From Theropithecus gelada (Eukaryota; Chordata; Mammalia; Primates; Cercopithecidae): a stretch of DNA of 64,000 nt. Below, in pieces: positions 24,936 through 37,353 of the stretch. The stretch covers positions 42,718,421-42,782,420 of the forward strand of contig NC_037682.1 in assembly GCF_003255815.1 (NCBI RefSeq). The letters run 5' to 3'. The notes beneath the pieces were generated by a model. That model saw nothing but the letters and a program-made list of their open reading frames with translations, was not told the DNA's origin and made no database searches. Positions within the stretch are counted from its first letter, which is position 1, and each line of letters opens with the position of its first letter. Position numbers and translations under genes: made by a program.

Positions 24936-25272
24936 ATTTTAGAAGAAGCTTGTGTCTTAGAAAATATACAACTAATTGGTTATATCTTTACATATTGTCT
25001 CTAATTTAACAGTTTAGAACTCAGAATAGAAAAGTAATGTTAAAATAACATTACAAATGATAGTTTCACTCCCAAGCTAGCAGCATTTCATCTGGTAAAA
25101 TGTAACTAGAGTTCACTAAAACAGATGCTTGCCTGTGTGCCAGGCTTATAAATGAGGTCAGTCTGTGTCACTTGTCACTTCATTAAAAACCAAGGTTCAT
25201 TTGGACTCAAGGTTTAATCATAACCAATATAACAAGAGTGCAATGAAAAGTAATAGAAAATATTACTACTGC

Positions 25273-25520
25273 AGTGGCTTTCAAATTTTTTTTATTGTGA
25301 CCCACAATATGAAATACATTATGGAACAGACGCATAGAAACACACTTAGACACAAACAAACTAAACATGTTTCACAAAACATTACGTACTTTCCTATTAT
25401 ATTGCACTCTGATATTTTTCTACTTGACATTATTATAGTCTCTTCTATGCTATTCAATTTAAAAGAAATGCTATTAGAGAACTGCTAAATTTGTTTTATG
25501 ACCTACAGTTTTTTTTAAAA
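25273..25520 (+). repeat. Probable hAT-like nonautonomous DNA transposon
   Basis: Begins gcagtggctttcaaattttt and contains ..ttgtgacccacaatatgaaa.. and ..ttatgacctacagtttttt.., like medium-reiterated hAT elements. Family not assigned. Confidence 0.4.
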
Positions 25521-25654
25521 ATCTGACTGTAAGGAAACTAAACTAAGGGGAAAATCAATAAAAAGTGAGGTAGGGTCTCAATTTAACGGATGGTTTCATT
25601 ATAAAGTATGAAACAGATATGTTTATATATTGTCATTGGTAGACTTGATGCGAT

Positions 25655-26060
25655 GTAATGTCACAACATCCCAAACATCTTAGACCCTCACACTTTCAAG
25701 CCTTTGCTCATGCTAACCAAAATGATCTTTCACCTTCACTGTCTCCCTCTGAAGAAATCTGATTCACTCTTCTAGGAGAAGCTTAATTGTCACCTTCTTT
25801 GTGGTTCTCTTGATCTCTCTGGTAGAGATATTTTTTTTGTGACTCTATGTTCAGTGCTCTGAGCACTTTGCTATTTCTTTTGTTTCTCACTTATAATGTA
25901 GCATCACAGTTATTTGCTTATGCATCTATCTCACTTACCAAACTGTGAGTAAGTGAGTAAGGACTAGGCTATTCATCCTTATATTTCAAGTCTTTATCAC
26001 AATACCAAGCCTAAGGTTGCCAAATAATTGAGTAAATAAATAAATAAGTAAATAAATAAA
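25655..26060 (+). repeat. L2 3' region with (AAAT)n tail, sense
   Basis: ..aagcctttgctcatgctaac.., ..ctaggagaagcttaattgtc.. and a terminal ..gagtaaataaataaataagt.. follow the L2 3' end. Confidence 0.75.
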
Positions 26061-26774
26061 TCACAAAACCACTGCATATCCAAGGGAGGAAAAAGTGGGG
26101 GCCATTGGGTGATAGAAGGGATACAGCAAGAACTGTGCTCATCAAAGGAAAATTAAATGGAGATCACTCTGTAAAGACAATACCAGTTATTAATTTTGCA
26201 TCTTTATTCCTAGCACAATTTACTTACAAGTGAGATTTTAGTATCACATTTCTTGGGATTCTCTTGCAGTTAGATATTGTTCCAGTTGTTAATTGATTTT
26301 TAAGTACACTGATAATTTCAAATTTAGGATTATTTTGTTGAAGAATGAGAAGTTTGCTGAAACTTCCATTATTGTAACTATAACATAGGTCACAAATATG
26401 GAATATTTTCCAACTGTTGATTTATACAAAGCACTTAGAGATATGACACTTAAGGTGATCTCGTGAAAGCATTTTTGTAGCTCCAAATAATGGATCAGGA
26501 AGCATCCTATAAAAGGGCAGTACTCCAAGCCCAAAGTGAGAGAACTGTCCGAGGATGGGGTCAGTGTCAGTGGGGCTTTTCCTAGCATAAAGGAATATTG
26601 CCATTCTGCTATGATCACAGTAGTCACTGAGTCTCTAGAGTCATTTGCAAAGAAGTTTCACCAGCCATCATCCCCACAGAAGTTCTCAAGGAATAGGCAT
26701 AGTAAATTGTAATATAGTAGTCACTACAGTTAGCAGAGTAATCTGGAGTCCAGATTTGGTCATGGATGAAATCA

Positions 26775-26985
26775 GGCAGGGTCCACTTCTAGCTTCTTCG
26801 CCTGTTTGCTAAAAGTTATAAGCAAATGATTTTACCTTTTCAGTATCAGTTTCCACATCTGTAAAGTGAGATTAACAAATACCACTCTTTCATAGGCATG
26901 TCTTGAGAGTTATACAAGTTAATACATGTAAAATAGTTTACTGTTTGACATATAGCAAGTTTTAAATGAATGTTAGGTATGTTAT
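26775..26985 (-). repeat. MIR, antisense
   Basis: ..atcagtttccacatctgtaa.. and ..ttatacaagttaatacatgt.. match the reverse of MIR. Confidence 0.8.
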
Positions 26986-27164
26986 TTTAAGTGAGCACCC
27001 AAATATTCTTATTGACTCATTAAACAATTCCCTAAGATAAAGATATTAGCAGCATTAAAAATACAAATGTCCAGAGAATCTTACACATCCTTTCTCTGAG
27101 TCTTCCCCTCCTTGCTTCCTACCATTCCATTTTACTCTCTTTAGATATCCAGTGGCTTCGTGGT

Positions 27165-27265
27165 TTGTTGGTTCACTCATTCATTTATTCTCCGACCTCC
27201 TCTGCATTAGGCACTTGTATCAAAATGAAGCCACATTCCCTGCATTCCAGGAGCTCATTCTAATA
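27165..27265 (-). repeat. L2 3' end, antisense
   Basis: ..ttcactcattcatttattct..attaggcacttgtatc.. is the reverse of the L2 tail. Confidence 0.6.
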
Positions 27266-27420
27266 ACAAAAAATGGTTTTAAAAAGCTTACCTAATGACA
27301 CATATCTATTAAGCAGCATAGGTAAGATTTCAACTCATGCCTGAGTCTGACTGATTTGAAAATATGCTCATTTCCCAACACAAATGGGAAGCAACTTCAA
27401 GCAACTTATTTGAAGCAACA

Positions 27421-27607
27421 GAGCTTTCCTTTCCTTCCCTCCCTCCCTCCCTCCCTCCCTTCCTTCCTTCCTTTTTCCTTTCTCCTTCCTTCCTTCCTTC
27501 CTTCCTTTCCTTCCTTCCTTCCTCCCTCCCTCCCTCCATTTTTTCCTTTCTCTCTTCTTCTCTCTTTTTCTTCCTCTCTTCCTTCTATCCTTTCTTTTTG
27601 TTTCTTT
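27421..27607. repeat. (CCTT)n/(CCCT)n homopyrimidine tract
   Basis: About 190 bp almost entirely C and T on the plus strand. Long open frames through it are repeat artefacts. Confidence 0.97.
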
Positions 27608-27609
27608 AT

Positions 27610-29057
27610 GAGGAGGTGTGGGGATTCTATATATCATTTTTAAAAATTTCTTAGATAAAAACTAGAAGGATTTTATATTTAAAAGTTAAAATGTGATAAT
27701 AAAATTATTTGAGAAAAAAATCATTTTTGAAAAGAAGTGTGTTTCTGTCAGGTATCCTAACTCCAAGCCAGATGAGCTGCCCCCTGTACTGGTTTCTGCA
27801 TCACAGAGAACGAAGTCAGATACCTCATAGAAGTACGAGAAGGAACTCATGAAAAGAATACTGAAGAAGGCTTTTGAGGAAAAACTTTTAACCAGGAAAA
27901 GTCATGAGAAGGTTTCAAATCCTACACAGAAATAATCTCTTTTCTTTTGGATTTGGTATCAGTCGAGGATAGATGGGGGTCAGGGAAGATGTCTTCTTAA
28001 CTAGCTCCCAGGTCTAAGCAGGCTGAATAGCCAAGAGACTCAAAGTGCCTCTTAAAGGGGAGGGGTTGCATTCCTATTTTTAATAATAAGCTGACTAGGA
28101 ATTGAGTCAAACAAATTTGACTTCAAAATAAGATGCAGAATAAGAACATACCAATCAAGATCCAGAGTTGGATTAGATTATCAGAGCTAATAGTAAAAGA
28201 TCTTCCCTACCTAGACCATCTAGTCTCACACATTAATCGCCTCTGGAAACACCATCATGGACATACCCAAAATAAAACTTCAACAGGTTTCTAGGTATTC
28301 CTTAATCCAGTCACATTGACACACCTAAAATTAAGTTCACACATCTACTCCTTGTCAATTTAGCAACCATATGCATCTCCTTAAACTATACTTAATTTCC
28401 AAAAAGAGGCAATAACAAAATCATAGTTATATCCAATATGATGCTGCTAACATGATGCAACTATGCTGCATACAACCAAAACCACACTAATCTCATCCCC
28501 ACAAGTTGGCTTTCGTAATTTCAACATTCAGACTTACGGCATTTAGAATTGCATCTTTAAGGAGTATAATCCAAACTCCTATGGCAGAATCAATAAATGA
28601 GGGGAGAGGAGATAAAAGTCAGGGAGATCTTTTGAGTGGTTATTATCTTCTCTTTTATTCTTTCTCAGTATGCCCATCTTCTAAAAAAGCAGGTGAATTA
28701 TGTGAGCATTCAATCCTACTCTACAAACATACATCATCCATGATATAATTCATTATTTTAAATTACGATTTAGATTTTTATTATGATTTGCTGATAGATG
28801 GGTATGTGGTGTGAGAAACAGACAAGGAAAACTCCTAGATTTTTTTTTTGGATAGGAGGTTGCAAAAATTATGCTGCCATTTAATGAAATGGGAAAGATG
28901 GGAAGAAGTTGTTTTGCTTTGTTGTGTCTTGTCTCATGTTCAGTGGAATGAAAATCAGGGTTTTAGTTCTAGACAAGTTAATTTTGAGATGCCTATCTGA
29001 TAACTAGAGGGATCTATCGTGTGGTCAGTGGGCACAGGAAGAGGGTAAATCAAAGTT
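27610..29057. other. No gene recognised; intergenic
   Basis: Unique or very old repeat sequence. 28230-28380 resembles the end of an ancient interspersed repeat (..ccagtcacattgacacacct..), not classified. Confidence 0.45.
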
Positions 29058-29070
29058 AATTGAGTCTTTT

Positions 29071-29470
29071 TTTAAAATTAATTAATTAATTAATTATTAT
29101 TATTATACTTTAAGTTCAAGGGTACATGTGCATAACGTGCAGGTTTGTTACATATGTATACTTGTGTGATGTTGGTGTGCTGCACCCATCAACTCGTCAG
29201 CACCCATCAACTCATCATTTACATCAGGCACATATACACCATGGAATACTATGCAGCCATAAAAAAGGATGAGTTTGTGTCCTTTGTAGGGACATGGATA
29301 CAGCTGGAAACCATCTCTCTTAGCAAACTATCACAAGAACAGAAAACCAAACACCGCATGTTCTCACTCATACGTGGGAACTGAACAATGAGATCACTTG
29401 GACTTGGGAAGGGGAACATCACACACCGGGGCCTATCATGGGGAGCGGGGAGGGGGGAGGGATTGCATTG
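29071..29470 (-). mobile_element. L1PA-type 3' end with 5' inversion (twin priming)
   Basis: 29071-29230 is the L1 3' end in antisense (T/A-rich tail, ..actttaagttcaagggtaca..). 29235-29465 is upstream L1 sequence in sense (..ccatggaatactatgcagcc.. to the G-rich 3' UTR start). A perfect 13 bp target-site duplication aattgagtctttt flanks it (29058-29070, 29471-29483). Confidence 0.95.
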
Positions 29471-29492
29471 AATTGAGTCTTTTAGAAGCAAA

Positions 29493-29812
29493 GGCCAGGC
29501 ACAGTGGCTCACGCCTGTAATCCCAACACTTTGGGAGGCTGAGGCGGGCAGATCATCTGAAGTCAGGAATTCAAGACCAGCCTGGCCAACATGATGAAAC
29601 ACCACCTCTACTAAAAATATTTTAAAAGTTAGCTGAGCATGGTGGCGGGCACCTGTAATTCCAGCTACTTGAGAGGCTGAGGAGGGAGAATCGCTTGAAC
29701 CCAGGAAGTGGAGGTTGCAGTGAGCTGAGATTGTACCATTGCACTCCAGGCTGGGTGACAGAGTGAGACTCCGTCTCAAAAAAGGAAAAAAAAAAAAAAA
29801 AAGAAAAAAGAC
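29493..29812 (+). repeat. AluS-like, sense
   Basis: Full-length Alu from ggccaggcacagtggctcac to an A-rich tail. Ten bases beyond the L1 target-site duplication. Confidence 0.95.
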
Positions 29813-30273
29813 AAAATGCAAATTGTGTTCAGTTGCCTACATTCCACCACTTCTCACAGATACATCTGGATTGTTTTAAATTTCTAACACCAAATAGTGG
29901 CGAATTCCTACATAAAAGTAGAAATTATAAATAGTTCTAATTGTTTACTAGTTGTTGCACAACTGTGTGGGAGACTCAGTTCATTACTAAATTGTGAAGT
30001 AAATTTAAATTCTAATAAAACACATTAAAACTAATACATGATTGTGGGCCAAGATTTGATGCTCACATAAGTCAGCTGCCCTGTTTGACAACAAAAGACC
30101 TGGAGAGGAGTGTGAGGAAGTAGGTAGTCATGACCCTGCAGGTTAAAAGAAGAAAATAACCTTGTAAAGAACCTTCTGTTCAGGAGCAAACATATATTTT
30201 TTTCTTCCCTATTATTTTCTCTGTTTTATTTGCCTTGTTTGTATTTAGAGTTTATTCAGCTCTTTTTTACTTC

Positions 30274-30316
30274 GTGTATGTGTGTGTGTGTGTGGGGGGG
30301 GCACACACACACACAC
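30274..30316. repeat. (TG)n - G-run - (CA)n self-complementary microsatellite
   Basis: TG repeat to 30292, a run of about nine G's to 30301, then CA repeat to 30316. Confidence 0.95.
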
Positions 30317-31033
30317 GCAGGAACAGCCAATGAAGCCCACACTCCAACCACTTCCCTTAGTGAGTTCTCACCCTCTGAGCCACTATACACTCACCTTAAT
30401 CTCCCCTGGGACCAAATATCAGACAACTAGGGGGAGACCCTCTGCTCTAGAGTCTTCAGAATTATTCAAATTAGCAAATCCACAGGGAGGGGAAAACCAG
30501 CTAACCCCACCTTGTTTGCCATACATAGCTGCTCTCCACAGCTGCAGCTTGCTGTTACCCTGTCCCAAGGTCCAACCCCTGTGTGGTTCTGACAGCCTTC
30601 TCATTTGGAGAGGTAACAAAGAGTCCTACCTTTCATCTATCAGGTGTCAATGTGTTGTGTCCCACCATCAACAGAATCTTTAAGTTTTACAAATCAGTAA
30701 GGGACAAAGAAGTCTGTTTTTAGACTGACCACTTAGCTTTCTTCATCTTATTCACACTTTCAGAATTCCTCCTCTTATTTGATTGCTAGATTCTTTCTAC
30801 TTCACTGCCTTCCTCTTTTTACAAAGTTCTTTCACTCCCACTGTCTTCTCTCTATGGAAATATAGTGATCATACTTACTGGGATCAGAAATTTCTGTATG
30901 TTATCTCAAAACACATCATAAAAGTTAAAGCTAAAGAAATGACATGTGTAAAATATATGAAGTTTAATAGAGTAAAAATGAAAATATTCAGCATACAGCA
31001 TGAAAGCATGTAAGTGCTATAAGTATGCCTCCT

Positions 31034-31036
<3 letters not shown>

Positions 31037-31066
<30 letters not shown>
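31037..31066. repeat. (CA)n microsatellite
   Basis: About 14 uninterrupted CA units. Confidence 0.97.
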
Positions 31067-31069
<3 letters not shown>

Positions 31070-32404
31070 TGACAAACACTATCGCTAAGAAAGTAATAAG
31101 CAATATCTCTGTGTCATGTGCACTGTGATATGACCTGCCTTTGACTATTTCCACTATTAGCAATCTTCTCCAGCTCATACATCTTACAGGTTATTAATAT
31201 AAGTTTGGGGATGATTTTTACATGTTAATGCTGCTTTACTTTTTGATTGTGGACTCATGAAAGCATACGGTTTACTTCTAGATGCTTTTAAGTTTTTCTT
31301 AAGCTCTAGTAATTCTTTATAGTTTACTTGGATTAGGCATTGTACTTTGTTTTCCTCAATATATGAATATTCTTTTTATAGTTATTCAATTTATCCTTCA
31401 CACAATTTTGTAGTATTTTTTCTCTTCTTATATCAACCCTCTCTCATTCAACAGGTATCTTTTTCAACATTCTGTGCCTTAGGCAGATCTCTCTAATTGG
31501 TGTTGGTGTCTGTCATGTGTTGATTTAAGAACAATAGCAAGGGAAGTTACCCAACTCCCTTCATTAATGACATATGTTGCTGCAACTCAGAAGGAGATGA
31601 TGAAAAGTTTCAGGTTTCAAAAAACATAGCCAAGTTTAAACGCCCAAAATATAAGTCAAGAATTAAAAGAGACATCAGCAACTAGTATATGCTGCGGTTT
31701 TAAGATTTGTAGAAATTATAGGTATGACTGAAATTGAAAAATTCAATTTGTTTTAAAACATTTTAGTCTCTTGTTCATTAATAAATTTGGTCCACAGCTT
31801 TACTCAGACAACATGACACCACCCAAAAAGATATTTTTTAGTGAATGAGAATATTTCTATGAAACAGTGGAAGAATGTATGACCCACTAGGAACAGGAAG
31901 TATAAAAACATACTATAGACAAAATGTTTGCTTACCATTCTTCCTCAGAACTATTTAATAATTGATAAAATCACATACATTAATCCTTAAAGATTGTGTT
32001 AATTTTCAGTCTAGACACATAGAAAGTAAAGAAATAAAAGTAGGCTCTGTATGAAGGAAGAATATGATTTACATCTTACGGTTTGGTTTAATTTATTTGC
32101 TGAATGAGCAAACAAGACATTTGTGAGCCCTGCCAAATCATATATTAATTTTTTTCATTGAGGCAGATTTTATAAGTGGAACCAAATTATGTGTAGGAAC
32201 AATACAGATGCCTTCATGAATAGAGACACTAATTTTTTCCAAAGAAAATTGGCAATATCCACAATATGAAGTTTATGACTTCAACGAAGTGCAGTGATTT
32301 TTGTTTTTGTTCTTGTTTTTCAAATACTTGGATCAAATTTTTGAATCAGTGAAGAGTAGATGGAGATTCTGCTAACGTTTTTGGAATGTTTCCTTTTTTT
32401 CATA

Positions 32405-32840
32405 TTGTTTTTAAACATTTATGAACTCTTTATTGAGTACCTAAACTGGGCATTGTGGGAATACAAGATGAATTAGACAGAATATTGTCCTTGAAGAATT
32501 TTCCATTGGTGAAGGAAACATAACCTAATGCAGAATCAAATAATTGCTACATATAAATAGAGATGACGTTCCATGGGAGAGCAAAAACAGGCAAGATAAG
32601 TATGCCTCTGGGAATCAGGGTAGGTGGCAAGGTTTGGTGGCCCTGTCAGGATAAGGTAAGTGATTGAGCCCTAGCCCAGAGGTCTGAAAATGTACAGTCT
32701 TCAGAAAAGGACAGACAGTCTGAAGAACTTAGGAGATCAGAAGATAAAGGGCAGTAGGGAGGGAGAGAGGAGGCTCTAATCAGGTTTAAGGTGGTTTTGA
32801 GCACCATTTTAAGACGTTTGGACTCTTAATAGTGACACTA
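32405..32840 (-). repeat. L2, antisense
   Basis: ..ctctttattgagtacctaaa.., ..aaaggacagacagtctgaag.. and ..aagacgtttggactcttaat.. follow the reversed L2 3' region. Confidence 0.65.
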
Positions 32841-33117
32841 AGGTTTCCATTCAATTTTCTGACAGATTTGGTTATTAATTCAGGTTTAAGCATCACACGC
32901 TACGTATTTCATTCTTTGATGAAAATGTTCATTTTCTAATCATGAAGACTAGTATGTAGCTCCAAGTTAACCGTAACTCTTTATGCTCTTTTAGTTTTAT
33001 AATAAAATTTCAGGGAGATACTACCTGGGGAAGGAATATATTCTTTATCAGATAAATAATAAGTGATTGTCATTTGGACCTATGAGTTCTTGTATGTCAT
33101 TTTATTCTTACTTAAAA

Positions 33118-33400
33118 CAGTCCAAGCGTGATGGCTTGCATCTGTAATTCCATCACTTTGGGAGGCCAAAATGGGAGGATTATTTTAGCCTGGGAGTTCA
33201 AGATCAGCCTGGGCAAAACAGCAAGACTCTGTGTCTACAAAACTTTACAAAGTTAGCCAGGCATTGTTGCACATGCCTGTAATCCCAACCACTCAGGAGT
33301 CTAAGGTGGGAGGATTGCTTGAGCCAAGGAGCTTCAGGCTGCAGTGAGCCATGATTGCACCACTGCAGTCCAGTCTAGGTGATGGAGAAAGACAAAAGAA
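33118..33400 (+). repeat. AluJ-like, sense
   Basis: Diverged full-length Alu (tccaagcgtgatggcttgca..) whose tail has expanded into the purine tract that follows. Confidence 0.93.
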
Positions 33401-33508
33401 AAGGAAAAAAGAAAGAAAGAAGGAAGAGAGGGAGGGAGGGAGGGAGGGAAGGAGGGAGGGAGGTGAGGAAGGAAGGAAGGAAGGAAGGAAGGAAGGAAGG
33501 AAGGAAAA
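33395..33508. repeat. (GGGA)n/(GGAA)n homopurine tract, Alu-tail derived
   Basis: Purine-only run of about 110 bp continuing the Alu A-rich tail. Confidence 0.95.
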
Positions 33509-33634
33509 AATTATCTAAATAATTTCAACTAGAGGGGTTTAAAAATATCCCTGGATCATTAAGTGATAATGACCTCATAGTCTTTAGCCTAGTTTTGAAT
33601 TAAGCACTCCTATTCAAGCATCACCTAATGCTCC

Positions 33635-34170
33635 AGTTACTACTGTTGTGAAATAAACCATCCCAGAATTAGTGATATAAAACAACAACAAAGTTATTTT
33701 GCTCATGGATTCCATCAGATGAATCAGACAAAGCACCGTATTGTGGCGATAGCTTACATCTATCCCACAGTGCCTGGGACGTCAGGTGGGAAAACCTCAA
33801 CATTCAAGAATCAAAATAATTTGGGGGCTTTGTCATTCACATATCTGGTGCCTGGTGTGGGATGACTGAGCCTTCTCCATGTGACTTAATTTTCTTACAT
33901 TATAGAGGGGGGTTCCCAGAAAAAGCATCGTTAAAGGAGGGCCCTAAGAGTGAGCAGAATAGAGTGGAAGCTGTATGGCCTTTTGGGATTTTGCCTCAGA
34001 AGCCACAACGCATGTCTTTTATCATGCTTTATTGATCAAATCAGTCACAAGTCCATTCTCTCCAGACAAGGAGTGTCAAATAATTCTGAAGACATGTTTA
34101 AAACTGCCACACCTAGTGTCTCAATCCTAACTGTGACTGTCCACCATTTGAAGTTTCTTTTCTTTTAGAC
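33635..34170. repeat. Ancient interspersed repeat, family not assigned
   Basis: ..gtgatataaaacaacaacaa.. at one end and ..ggagtgtcaaataattctga.. at the other are phrases I associate with an old mammalian repeat. The orientation and name are uncertain. Confidence 0.35.
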
Positions 34171-34189
34171 TATGTTTTGCTAATGCAGA

Positions 34190-34280
34190 TTCTATTTTAT
34201 TCATTATTGTATCCCTAGAACATAGTATAGCATATAGTGCAGGTTCAAGAGTATTGATTGAAAGAATAAACAGATTATTT
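34190..34280 (+). repeat. L2 3' terminal fragment, sense
   Basis: ..attgtatccctagaacatag..gaaagaataaac. Confidence 0.65.
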
Positions 34281-34394
34281 CCCAAATGCATCCTGATCAC
34301 ATTATTTTTTCATCTTCCAGTCTTCATATAGATCTGGAAGTGATTAAAAACAAGAAAGTTTATTGATATCTTTTTCACCATATTTGCTATTTAC

Positions 34395-34545
34395 ACTATT
34401 TTGCTACTTGCTAATGTTAACTGTACACTCATAATGTACTAGTCACTGCACTAGGTGCCTGGCAAACATTTCATTGAGTCCTCACAATGAAACGTAATTA
34501 TTGGATAAAAAGTTAAGTAACTTGCCTGAGGCACAGTTCTTGTTT
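34395..34545 (+). repeat. MIR fragment, sense
   Basis: ..tcactgcactaggtgcctgg.. and ..agttaagtaacttgcctgag... Confidence 0.75.
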
Positions 34546-34685
34546 AAATTCTTCCCATACACTAAATGATAGCAGCTCTCTTGTTTTCTAAGTACTTACA
34601 TGTGAGAATATTGGTACTCTGCAATCGATGAGTCTTATTCTGACCGTATATAGAAGCAAATGAGTATACATAAGGAGAAAAATAA

Positions 34686-34988
34686 GCAGGAGGAGAGGAG
34701 AGGAGAGGAGAGGAGAGGAGAGGCAAGGAGAGAGGAGGAAAGAAAGGAGGGAGGAAGGAAGGAAGAGAGGAAGAAGGAAGGAAGGAGAAAGAGAGAAAGA
34801 AAGCAGGAAAGAAAGCAAGAGAAAGAGAGAAAGAAAAAAGAAAGAAAGAAAAGAAAAAAGAAAGAAAAGAAAAAAGAAAAGAGAAAGAAAGAAAGAAAGA
34901 GAAAGAAAGAAAAAGAAAGCAGGCAAGCGCGCACAATTGAGAAGAAAAGAAAGAAGGAAGGAAGATGGAGGGAGGGAGGGAGAGAAGT
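34686..34988. repeat. Long homopurine tract: (GGAGA)n, (GGAA)n, (GAAA)n
   Basis: About 300 bp almost free of pyrimidines on the plus strand, with a brief break at 34924-34937. Four overlapping open frames here are low-complexity artefacts. Confidence 0.97.
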
Positions 34989-35670
34989 TTATAAGAATGA
35001 CAAAGCAAGCTGTGTGTCAATACCACTTAACTAAGCCATTTACCGTGGATGGTGTATGAAGTAGGTTTTTGCTTTCTGGATTAAGTTCTAAAAGAAATGC
35101 CACAAAAATACAATTTAACAGAGGCAAATGTCATGGCTCTCTGTTTCTAAAATACCGTGCCTTTCTCAAAGTAGATTTTTGTTTTAAAAGTTTCTGTTGC
35201 ATATTTCCTTTAATGCTATCAGAAGTCCTTATAACTCCCTGTCATCTGGGTATCATAGTTTATGTTCCTTGATTATATACCAAATGAGATTACAAAATTC
35301 AAAAACACATAGATCGACTAGAAGTTGAAAATATTTGGAATGCTAGAATTCAAGTGCTAGATTTGGTGTATGCTAAACTCTAAATTGTAAAGCAAAAAAA
35401 GGGAAAACGTGGCAGCCAGCATAGGCAATAAAAGGTAAACTGATCCTAAAGCACACTGTAAAGACATTAAGTCATTCTGCTAAAATTAAATTAACCTATT
35501 TTTTAAGTATAATCTGTAAACAAACTAATTGAAATTATCACATCAGAGAGCTAGAAAAGAATTTAGCATTTCCCTTAATAAGTTCTCATTATACAGAATT
35601 ACAGATATTACATGATATTCTCCTGGTGAGCAGAAGAATCTAACCAAATTGTTTTTTCTCAGTAATAAAG

Positions 35671-35965
35671 ATGCCCGTAATCCCAGCACTTTGGGAGGCG
35701 GAGGCGGCTGGATTACCTGAGGTCAGGAGTTCGAGACCAGCCTGACCAACATGGAGAAACCCTGTCTCTACTAAAAATACAAAATTAGTCGAGCGTGGTG
35801 GCGCATGCCTGTAATCCCAGCTACCCGGGAGGCTGAGGCAGGAGAATGGTTTTTACCTAGGAGGCGGAGGTTGCAGTGAGCCGAGATTGTGCCATTGCAA
35901 TCCAGCCTGGGCAACAAGAGCGAAACTCCATCTCAAAAAAAAAAAAAAAGAAAAGGAAAAAAAAG
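35671..35965 (+). repeat. AluS, sense, 5' truncated
   Basis: Starts inside the left arm at cccgtaatcccagcacttt, lacking the first ~30 bases; ends in an A-run. Confidence 0.95.
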
Positions 35966-36236
35966 CAAATGAAACAAATACCACTTTTTGCAACTAAGAA
36001 CACCAAGACAGAAAACTTTATCTGAACTAGAAAATTATAATGTCACAATTCAAAATTTACAATTTTTACTAACAAAAATTTTCACTATAAAATTTGACAT
36101 TCTTTGTTTGGAATTATATCATTGACTGTGATCCCTAACTTTGTAATATTTTAACAACAATATTATTTAGAATAACATCTCTCTGAAAATTTTCTCAATA
36201 TTTCCCACTAAATAAATTTAGCCTGAAAAATTTTAT

Positions 36237-36465
36237 GTGTATATATGTATATATGTATTTATATATGTATATATTTATATACATATATGTATATTTATAT
36301 ACATATATTTATATTTATAGGTATATATGTGTATTTATATCTATGTGTGTGTATGTATATATGTTTATGTATATATGCGCATATATGTGTATATATATGT
36401 GTAAATGTATATATGTATTTATATATGTATATATATCTGTATATATATCTGTGTATATGTATATT
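36237..36465. repeat. (TATG/TA)n-rich minisatellite
   Basis: About 230 bp of alternating tatatgtatat-type units ending at the tail of an antisense Alu. Confidence 0.95.
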
Positions 36466-36744
36466 TTAGACAGTTTCACTCTGTCACTCAGGCTGGAGTG
36501 CAGTGGCACGATTTCACTTCACTGTAGCTTCTGCCTCCCAAGTTCAGGCGATTCTAGTGCCTCAGCCTCCTGAGTAGCTGGGACTACAGGCACAAACTAC
36601 CATGCCCGGCTAATTTTTGTATTTTTAGTAGAGACAGGGTTTCACCATGTTGCTCAGGATGTTCTTAAGCTCCTGACCTCCTGATTCACTCTTCTCGGCC
36701 TCCCAAAGTGCTGAGATTACAGGCGTGAGCCACTGCACCTGGCC
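36466..36744 (-). repeat. Alu, antisense
   Basis: Antisense Alu from ..ttttagacagtttcactctg.. to the head at ..gcacctggcc. Its tail has merged with the TA-rich repeat. Confidence 0.95.
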
Positions 36745-37045
36745 ATATATACATACTTTTAATCTCGCCTTTATTATTATCACTGCTTTCCTCCTTCTAC
36801 CCTACAATTCTCTCTGTAATTTAGACTTGTTCTAAACTCTTGGCATTTTATGATATGCAGAATTGGCTATGGAATACAAAACATCTTTGAATGGATCCAG
36901 GTACAACCATCATCCTGGTAACAGTGATATTGCTCCATTGTGTACTTCTCCTCCTCTATGTACAGCATCAATAAGATAGAAAATTCTAGTTATATCAACA
37001 AGAGAGAAGGTGAAGACACATTTTATTCTAAGATAACAAGAAATA

Positions 37046-37353
37046 GGCAGCGGTAGTGGTGGCTCATGCCTGTAATCCCAGCACTTTGGGAGGCTTAGGC
37101 AGGCAGATCACTTCGAGCCCAGGGGTTCGAGAGTAGCCTGGCCACTGTGGTGAAACCCCATCTCTACTAATAATACAAAAATTTATCCAGGCGTGGTGGT
37201 GCATGCCTGTAGTCCCAGCTACTTGGGAGGATGAAGCATGAGAATCATTTGAACCCAGGAGGTGGAGGGTTGCAGTTAGCTGATATCACGCCACTGCAGT
37301 GCAGCCTGGGTGACAGAGGGAGACTCTCTCAAAAATGAAAAACAAACAAAAGC
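37046..37353 (+). repeat. Alu, sense
   Basis: Full-length Alu from ggcagcggtagtggtggctc to an A-rich tail with CAAA units. Confidence 0.93.

Larger units (their letters stand above)
30317..33117. other. No gene recognised; intergenic with CA repeat and L2 remnant
   Basis: 30325-30650 is locally GC-richer and could be an old LTR, but I cannot name it. The rest is unique sequence apart from a (CA)n at 31037-31066 and an antisense L2 at 32405-32840. Confidence 0.5.

Noticed and set aside
27330..27654. Frames rich in S/L/P or E/G/K/R
   Set aside because: Artefacts of the CCTT/CCCT tract.
34562..35034. Several 99-154 codon frames on both strands
   Set aside because: All are translations of the homopurine tract (poly-E/K/R or poly-S/L/F); stop codons are simply excluded by the repeat.
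36235..36573. Tyrosine/isoleucine-rich frames (YIYIY..)
   Set aside because: Translations of the TATG/TA repeat continuing into an Alu.
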